This document shows positions 60,084-64,000 of a stretch of DNA of 64,000 bases, one piece after another. Each line of letters starts with the position of its first letter. Position 1 is the first letter of the stretch. Origin of the DNA: Actinomycetales bacterium JB111 (GTDB lineage: Bacteria; Actinomycetota; Actinomycetes; Actinomycetales; Actinomycetaceae). A program made the translations under genes and the position numbers. Under the pieces are notes generated by a model, which saw only the letters and a list, made by a program, of their open reading frames with translations, ran no database searches and was not told where the DNA came from. Location: contig FUHX01000020.1 in assembly GCA_900163555.1 (NCBI GenBank), positions 1 through 64,000 on the forward strand, read 5' to 3'.

Positions 60084-60162
60084 CTCAGTGCACTCCCTTG
60101 TGCGCGATCGGTGCGCGCCGGGTGCGACAGGACGGTCGCTTACCGGCGGCTTCACACGTTGC

Positions 60163-60201
60163 GCACACACAGTAGCACACCAATGTGCCGGTTGTGTGTG
60201 C
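60163..60201. promoter_or_regulatory. nested CACA/TGTG dyad upstream of the FG-GAP protein
   Basis: GCACACACA (60163-60171) pairs with TGTGTGTGC (60193-60201), and inside it GCACA-CCAA-TGTGC (60175-60188) forms a second palindrome with nearly the same centre. It lies 80-120 bp before the gene start and is a candidate operator. Confidence 0.4.
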
Positions 60202-60230
60202 CGAGGGTGGGGAGATGGACCCACACACGG

Positions 60231-60271
60231 CCGTGGGGCGGGCCGGCGCAGTGCGCCGGCCCGCCCCACGG
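60231..60271. terminator. strong hairpin terminator
   Basis: A perfect 19-bp stem with an AGT loop follows the stop of the Q/G/Y-rich protein gene on the minus strand. Confidence 0.85.
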
Positions 60272-60298
60272 GACGAACTTCAGTGTGTGTCGGTGGGC

Positions 60299-61735
60299 TC
60301 AGCCCTGGCCGTAGCCGCCGGGCTGCTGACCGTAGCCACCCTGCTGCTGGCCGCCATAGCCGCCTCCCTGCTGCTGCTGGCCGTAGCCGCCGGCCTGGCC
60401 GTAGCCACCCTGCTGCTGGCCGCCGTAGCCTCCGCCCTGGCCGTAGCCACCCTGCTGCTGGCTGAACCCGCCGGCGGAGCTGCCACCGCCCGGGTTCTCG
60501 CCGCCGCCGATCGTGCCGAGGGAGGTGAGTGTGGCCCAGACCGCCACGCCGAGAGCAGCGATCGCGAGGATGAGCATGAGGATCGCGCCGAAACCGAGCT
60601 TGACCTCGAGGCCCTGGACGCTCGACGTGTCGCCGTTGGCCGAGAAGAAGCCGATGAGGCCGAGCAGGAAGACGAGTCCGCCGCCGCCGACGACGGCGAG
60701 CGTGGCATACCCCGCCATGTTGCGCAGGGCGAGCATGACTCCGCCTGCCGCGAGCACGAGCGCGAAGAGGAGGATCGGAATGGCGAAGCCCGAGTACTGA
60801 CCGAAACCGTTGCCCGAGTCGGACTGGGTGGTCCCCGTGCCGCCGGTGAAGTCCGGGATCGTGTAGGTGGCGGTGATCCACGGCAGGATCAGGGCGACGA
60901 TCGAGAGCACCGCGATTCCGGCCGCGACCCATCCAACGAGGGTCGGCGGGAGAAGCTTGAACGGGCCGACGGTGGCGTTGTTGCTGGCCGGCTTGGCCGC
61001 ACCCGCGCCGTATGCGCCGGCCTGGCCGTAGCCGCCGCCGTAGGCGGGCTGCTGCTGGCCGTAGCCCTGCTGGGGCTGCTGCCCATACGCACCGGCGGCC
61101 TGACCGGCCGACGCAGCGGACGGGTTGCTGGCCGCGGAGCCGAAGGCCGCGGGCGAACCGGCGGTCGGCTGGCCGTAGGCCTGCTGGGCCTGGGGCTGCT
61201 GCTGCCCATAGCCAGGCTGCTGGCCCTGCGGCTGCTGGCCGTAACCCTGCTGGGCCGCCTGCTGGCCATAGTCGGGCTGCTGCTGGGTCTGCGGCTGCTG
61301 GCCGTAACCCTGCTGGGCCGCCTGCTGGCCATAGTCGGGCTGCTGCTGGGCCTGCGGCTGCTGGCCGTAACCCTGCTGGGCCGCCTGCTGGCCATAGTCG
61401 GGCTGCTGCTGGGTCTGCGGCTGCTGGCCGTAACCCTGCTGGGCCGCCTGCTGGCCATAGTCGGGCTGCTGCTGGGCCTGCGGCTGCTGCCCGTAGCCCG
61501 GCTGTCCCTGCGGCTGGCCCTGGGCCTGCTGGCCGTAGCCCGGCTGACCCTGAGCCTGCTGGGCTGCCTGCTGGCCGTAGTCGGGCTGCGCGGGCGGCTG
61601 CTGGCCGTACTCCGGCATGGGACGACGCGCGAGCATCGTGGCCTCGACGTCCTCCTCACCCTGCTGGGGCTGGTTCGACGCGGGGTCGGGCGAACCGGGG
61701 TACTGAGGTGATCCGGCATCAGGCGGGTTAGTCAT
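60299..61735 (-). CDS. membrane protein with Q/G/Y-rich low-complexity termini
   Basis: This 478-residue protein has about 250 residues of Gln/Gly/Tyr/Pro-rich sequence ([14 protein letters not shown] repeats) at the N-terminus. A core of four membrane helices follows (about 262-425: [76 protein letters not shown]), then a second low-complexity tail ([10 protein letters not shown]). The Tyr-containing composition is like that of prion-like domains that phase-separate. Similar tails occur on actinobacterial membrane proteins related to the 34-kDa antigen family. Function is unknown; a cell-envelope or polar scaffold role is a guess. The ATG at 61735 is the natural start. Confidence 0.82.
   Translation of the reverse strand: MTNPPDAGSPQYPGSPDPASNQPQQGEEDVEATMLARRPMPEYGQQPPAQPDYGQQAAQQAQGQPGYGQQAQGQPQGQPGYGQQPQAQQQPDYGQQAAQQGYGQQPQTQQQPDYGQQAAQQGYGQQPQAQQQPDYGQQAAQQGYGQQPQTQQQPDYGQQAAQQGYGQQPQGQQPGYGQQQPQAQQAYGQPTAGSPAAFGSAASNPSAASAGQAAGAYGQQPQQGYGQQQPAYGGGYGQAGAYGAGAAKPASNNATVGPFKLLPPTLVGWVAAGIAVLSIVALILPWITATYTIPDFTGGTGTTQSDSGNGFGQYSGFAIPILLFALVLAAGGVMLALRNMAGYATLAVVGGGGLVFLLGLIGFFSANGDTSSVQGLEVKLGFGAILMLILAIAALGVAVWATLTSLGTIGGGENPGGGSSAGGFSQQQGGYGQGGGYGGQQQGGYGQAGGYGQQQQGGGYGGQQQGGYGQQPGGYGQG
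61237..61488 (-). repeat. four 63-bp tandem repeats
   Basis: Four near-identical 63-bp units start at 61237, 61300, 61363 and 61426. Each encodes 21 residues of the type [13 protein letters not shown] plus AAQQGYG. Alternate copies differ by one T/C (Gln-Thr versus Gln-Ala), which suggests duplication of a 126-bp pair. Confidence 0.88.
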
Positions 61736-61787
61736 GTCTCGATCTAATCACGCCCGCGGGCACACACGTAAGACGAACGCGGCCTTC

Positions 61788-61801
61788 GGGGAGATCTCCC
61801 C
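61788..61801. promoter_or_regulatory. GGGGAGATCTCCCC palindrome
   Basis: A perfect 14-bp palindrome 53-66 bp before the Q/G/Y-rich protein start, in the expected promoter region; no factor is recognised. Confidence 0.4.
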
Positions 61802-61817
61802 ATCGCGTTCCGCTGGT

Positions 61818-61917
61818 CGCGGAACGCGCCGGGACTCCGCCGGGCGCCACCGCGGAACGCGTCAGGAGTCTGCCGGGGCGCCGCCGCGGAACGCGCCGGG
61901 ACTCCGCCGGGCGCCGC
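61818..61917. repeat. three 33-34-bp GC-rich tandem repeats
   Basis: Units beginning CGCGGAACGCG start at 61818, 61851 and 61885. Copies 1 and 3 are almost identical, copy 2 diverges and is one base longer. They lie between two leftward genes; no coding frame is suggested. Confidence 0.75.
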
Positions 61918-61938
61918 CGAGTCCCGATTGCGCGCCGT

Positions 61939-62421
61939 CTACGTCTCGTTCGTTCCTCCGGCCGCACCCGGGCGGGGCGTGAGTCCGGTCTCCTCGGCGT
62001 TCTCGCCGATGAACGCCTCGAGGACCTCGCCGGCGAGGACGTCGAGGCGGACCCGAAGGCCACGCGACTGCGACCTGCGGACCTTCCCGCTCATCGCCTC
62101 CAGCAGCGGGATCGCCGACTCGATCTTCTCGAGCCTTCTGCGCCAGCCGGCCACCCGGGCGAGCTCGGCGTCGTCGTCGGCGGTCGCCACTAGCTGGTTG
62201 ATCTGCTTGCGCACAACCTCGGCCTGGGCCGCAAGGTTCCCCGAGCCGTGGCGCCCGAATCCGGCGAGTCCCTTCACGGAGCCGGCCACCTTGTTGAAGG
62301 CCTCCGGGTTCTTGTTGCGCATGTCGACGAGCATGGGCCCGTAACGCGAGACGACCTTCCAGACGACGGGTCCGGCGAGCACGGCGACGTTGAGCAGCTT
62401 GGCGATCGGCAATCGGGGCAT
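61939..62421 (-). CDS. conserved hypothetical protein
   Basis: This 160-residue protein has one weak hydrophobic N-terminal stretch (LLNVAVLAGPVVWKVVSRYG) and an otherwise helical, charged body (QAEVVRKQINQLVATADDDAEL, WRRRLEKIESAIPLLEAM, LDVLAGEVLEAFIG). No catalytic motif is seen. The arrangement suggests a membrane-associated coiled-coil protein. It follows dnaE2 on the same strand by 97 bp. I do not recognise the family. Confidence 0.72.
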   Translation of the reverse strand: MPRLPIAKLLNVAVLAGPVVWKVVSRYGPMLVDMRNKNPEAFNKVAGSVKGLAGFGRHGSGNLAAQAEVVRKQINQLVATADDDAELARVAGWRRRLEKIESAIPLLEAMSGKVRRSQSRGLRVRLDVLAGEVLEAFIGENAEETGLTPRPGAAGGTNET

Positions 62422-62484
62422 GGTCTCCCTTTCGAGTACGGGTTCCAGAATCTCACGCCGGGCCGCGGTCCGCGTGCTCAGCGA

Positions 62485-62519
62485 CCGGGCATGTGTCCCG
62501 GTCCCCGGGCATGTGTCCC
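62485..62519. repeat. 15-bp direct repeat after dnaE2
   Basis: CCGGGCATGTGTCCC occurs at 62485-62499 and 62505-62519, 20 bp apart, immediately past the dnaE2 stop. It may be a trace of tandem duplication; no hairpin typical of a terminator is evident. Confidence 0.6.
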
Positions 62520-64000
62520 TATCGGAAGTCCCGGGACGTGGACCTCACGGCGAGGTCGAGCGGTTCGATCCGGTCGGCCACGAGGTTCGTCACGCCGTCG
62601 GCCGTCTCCACGATCCCCCGGATCACGAGCGCCGCCGCTGTCCGTGCGACCTGCCGGTGCCGCGCCCACACGCCCGCGGAGCAGACGACGTTGAGCAGTC
62701 CCGTCTCGTCCTCGAGCGAGAGGAAGGTGACGCCGCGCGCGGTGTGCGGACGCTGCCGGTGCGTCACGACGCCGGCCGCGCGGATGCGCCGCCCGTTGCC
62801 GGCCGACGGCACGTCCTGAAGACGCAGCACCCCGGCGCCCTCGAGGTCCGCGCGCCGGTACTGGGTGGGGTACGTCCCCGGGGAGATGCCGGTCGCCCAC
62901 ACGTCCGCGATCGAGGTCTCCACCTCGGTCATCTCCGGCAGCTCGGGTGCCGTCACCCCGGGCATCGTCCACGGCAGCGGCGGCTGGACCCACCGGGAAC
63001 CGGATCGGTCGGTCCGGGTCACGCCGTGGGCGCCCCTGAGCGCCCCGGCGGACCACAGGGCCTGCCGACGGTCCCCACCGAGGTCGAGCGCGCCCGCCGT
63101 GGCGAGTGCCTCGAGCTGCGCGGAGGTGAGGTCGACCCGGCCGGCCAGGTCCTCGATCGAGGCGTACGGGCCGCCCGCCTCCCGCTCGGCGACGATCCGC
63201 TCGGCGGCCTCCTCCCCCACGCTCCGCACGGCGGCCAGGCCGAGGCGGACGGCGAGCGTCGGGCTCGCGTCCACGAGCCTGGCCAGGCGCTCCACCGGCG
63301 CGACACCGGAGGGGTCACGCCATCCCGAGGGAGCGACGTTCCCCTGGAACGAGACGTCGATGACTCCGGCCTGCACGCCGGAGGTGTTGACCGTTGCGCG
63401 TTCCACCCGGACGCCGTGGCGGCGGGCGTCGGCGATCAGGCTCTGCGGGCTGTAGAAGCCCATGGGCTGGGCGCCGAGGAGTGCCGCGTAGAAGGCCTCC
63501 GGGTGATGGACCTTGAGCCAGGCGCTGGCATAGACGAGGTAGGCGAAGGAGAAGGCGTGGGACTCGGGGAAGCCGAAGTCGGAGAACGCCTTGAGCTTGT
63601 CGAAGATCTGTTCCCCGATCGCTCGGGAGATGCCGTTCTCGACCATGCCGTCCAGCAGCCGACCGTGCAGTGCCTCCATGCGTTCGGTGGACCGCTTGGA
63701 GCCCATGGCCTTGCGGAGCTGGTCGGCCTCGGCGGGACTGAAGTTCGCCGCGTCGATCGCGATCTGCATGAGCTGCTCCTGGAACAACGGGACGCCGAGG
63801 GTCTTCTCGAGCGCCGGTCTCAGCGAGTCGTGGAGGTAGGTGACCGGCTCGCGGCCGAGCCTGCGGTTGATGTACGGGCTCACCGACTGCCCCTGGATCG
63901 GGCCGGGGCGGATGAGCGCGACCTCGACGACGATGTCGTAGAAGGTCCGCGGCCTCAGCCTGGGCAGGGTGGCCATCTGTGCCCGCGACTCGACCTGGAA
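62519..64000 (-). CDS. dnaE2: error-prone DNA polymerase DnaE2 (C-terminal part)
   Basis: DnaE2 is the SOS-induced translesion polymerase of the C family that works with ImuA'/ImuB. The window holds the last 494 residues; the gene runs off the right edge in an open frame (FQVESRAQMATLPRLRPRTF is the family's fingers region, so the ATG at 63976 is internal, not a start). PLFQEQLMQIAIDAANFSPAEADQ, FGFPESHAFSFAYLVYASAW and GFYSPQSLIADARRHGV are conserved, as is the C-terminal OB fold (VTFLSLEDETGLLNVV). The imuA'/imuB partners are not visible and may lie beyond the edge. Confidence 0.95.
   Translation of the reverse strand, partial: FQVESRAQMATLPRLRPRTFYDIVVEVALIRPGPIQGQSVSPYINRRLGREPVTYLHDSLRPALEKTLGVPLFQEQLMQIAIDAANFSPAEADQLRKAMGSKRSTERMEALHGRLLDGMVENGISRAIGEQIFDKLKAFSDFGFPESHAFSFAYLVYASAWLKVHHPEAFYAALLGAQPMGFYSPQSLIADARRHGVRVERATVNTSGVQAGVIDVSFQGNVAPSGWRDPSGVAPVERLARLVDASPTLAVRLGLAAVRSVGEEAAERIVAEREAGGPYASIEDLAGRVDLTSAQLEALATAGALDLGGDRRQALWSAGALRGAHGVTRTDRSGSRWVQPPLPWTMPGVTAPELPEMTEVETSIADVWATGISPGTYPTQYRRADLEGAGVLRLQDVPSAGNGRRIRAAGVVTHRQRPHTARGVTFLSLEDETGLLNVVCSAGVWARHRQVARTAAALVIRGIVETADGVTNLVADRIEPLDLAVRSTSRDFR

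Noticed and set aside
61237-61488. CRISPR array
   Set aside because: The 63-bp repeats are direct neighbours without unique spacers and lie in frame in a protein-coding gene.

Overview
The window is one contiguous, visibly GC-rich piece (about 70% G+C by eye) of an actinomycete chromosome. mshC, a mycothiol synthesis gene, places it in Actinomycetota. The gene set and the FG-GAP-type secreted proteins fit a soil or sediment member of Micrococcales; the order is an inference. I see no transposase, integrase, phage gene or CRISPR array. One tRNA, tRNA-Leu(GAG), is present.

Layout. 1-12.6 kb: mostly housekeeping genes (mshC, uppP, an aldo/keto reductase, small DUF proteins, an M20 peptidase), then a large secreted subtilase with FG-GAP repeats, an M3 oligopeptidase and an acetyltransferase-MazG fusion. 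13.1-22.2 kb: a tightly overlapping respiratory nitrate reductase operon, narK-narG-narH-narJ-narI-mobA-DUF6457, preceded by two tandem DosR-like palindromes. 22.3-40.8 kb: a leftward catabolic run of fourteen genes. In transcription order these are a molybdenum hydroxylase large subunit, enoyl-CoA hydratase, FAD subunit, [2Fe-2S]-CoxG fusion, acyl/aryl-CoA ligase, a frameshifted BenE transporter, a TAXI-TRAP transporter, a ThDP enzyme, an orphan solute-binding lipoprotein, SDR, aldehyde dehydrogenase, UbiD and UbiX. A PadR regulator and a hydrolase are divergent at its head. 42.3-46.0 kb: moaC-modA-modBC, molybdenum cofactor synthesis and molybdate uptake.

46.0-55.7 kb: a GH15-type glucosidase, then an IclR regulator divergent from a second catabolic operon of enol-lactonase-like hydrolase, Baeyer-Villiger monooxygenase, tautomerase, SDR, orphan binding lipoprotein, hydrolase and alcohol dehydrogenase. 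55.8-64 kb: tRNA-Leu, a DesK/NarL-type two-component system, two secreted proteins (one an FG-GAP repeat fused to a gamma-glutamylcyclotransferase-like domain), a Q/G/Y-rich membrane protein with 63-bp tandem repeats, a small conserved protein and the 3' part of dnaE2.

How it fits together. The window contains two kinds of molybdoenzyme (NarGHI and a xanthine-dehydrogenase-family hydroxylase) and also molybdate uptake plus two cofactor genes, so molybdenum supply and use are clustered. The two catabolic operons carry paralogous SsuA/NMT1-like binding lipoproteins with no permease or ATPase nearby. Gene content suggests uptake and peripheral degradation of aromatic or aryl-ketone compounds feeding ring cleavage encoded elsewhere; no ring-cleaving dioxygenase is in the window, and the substrates cannot be named from sequence alone.
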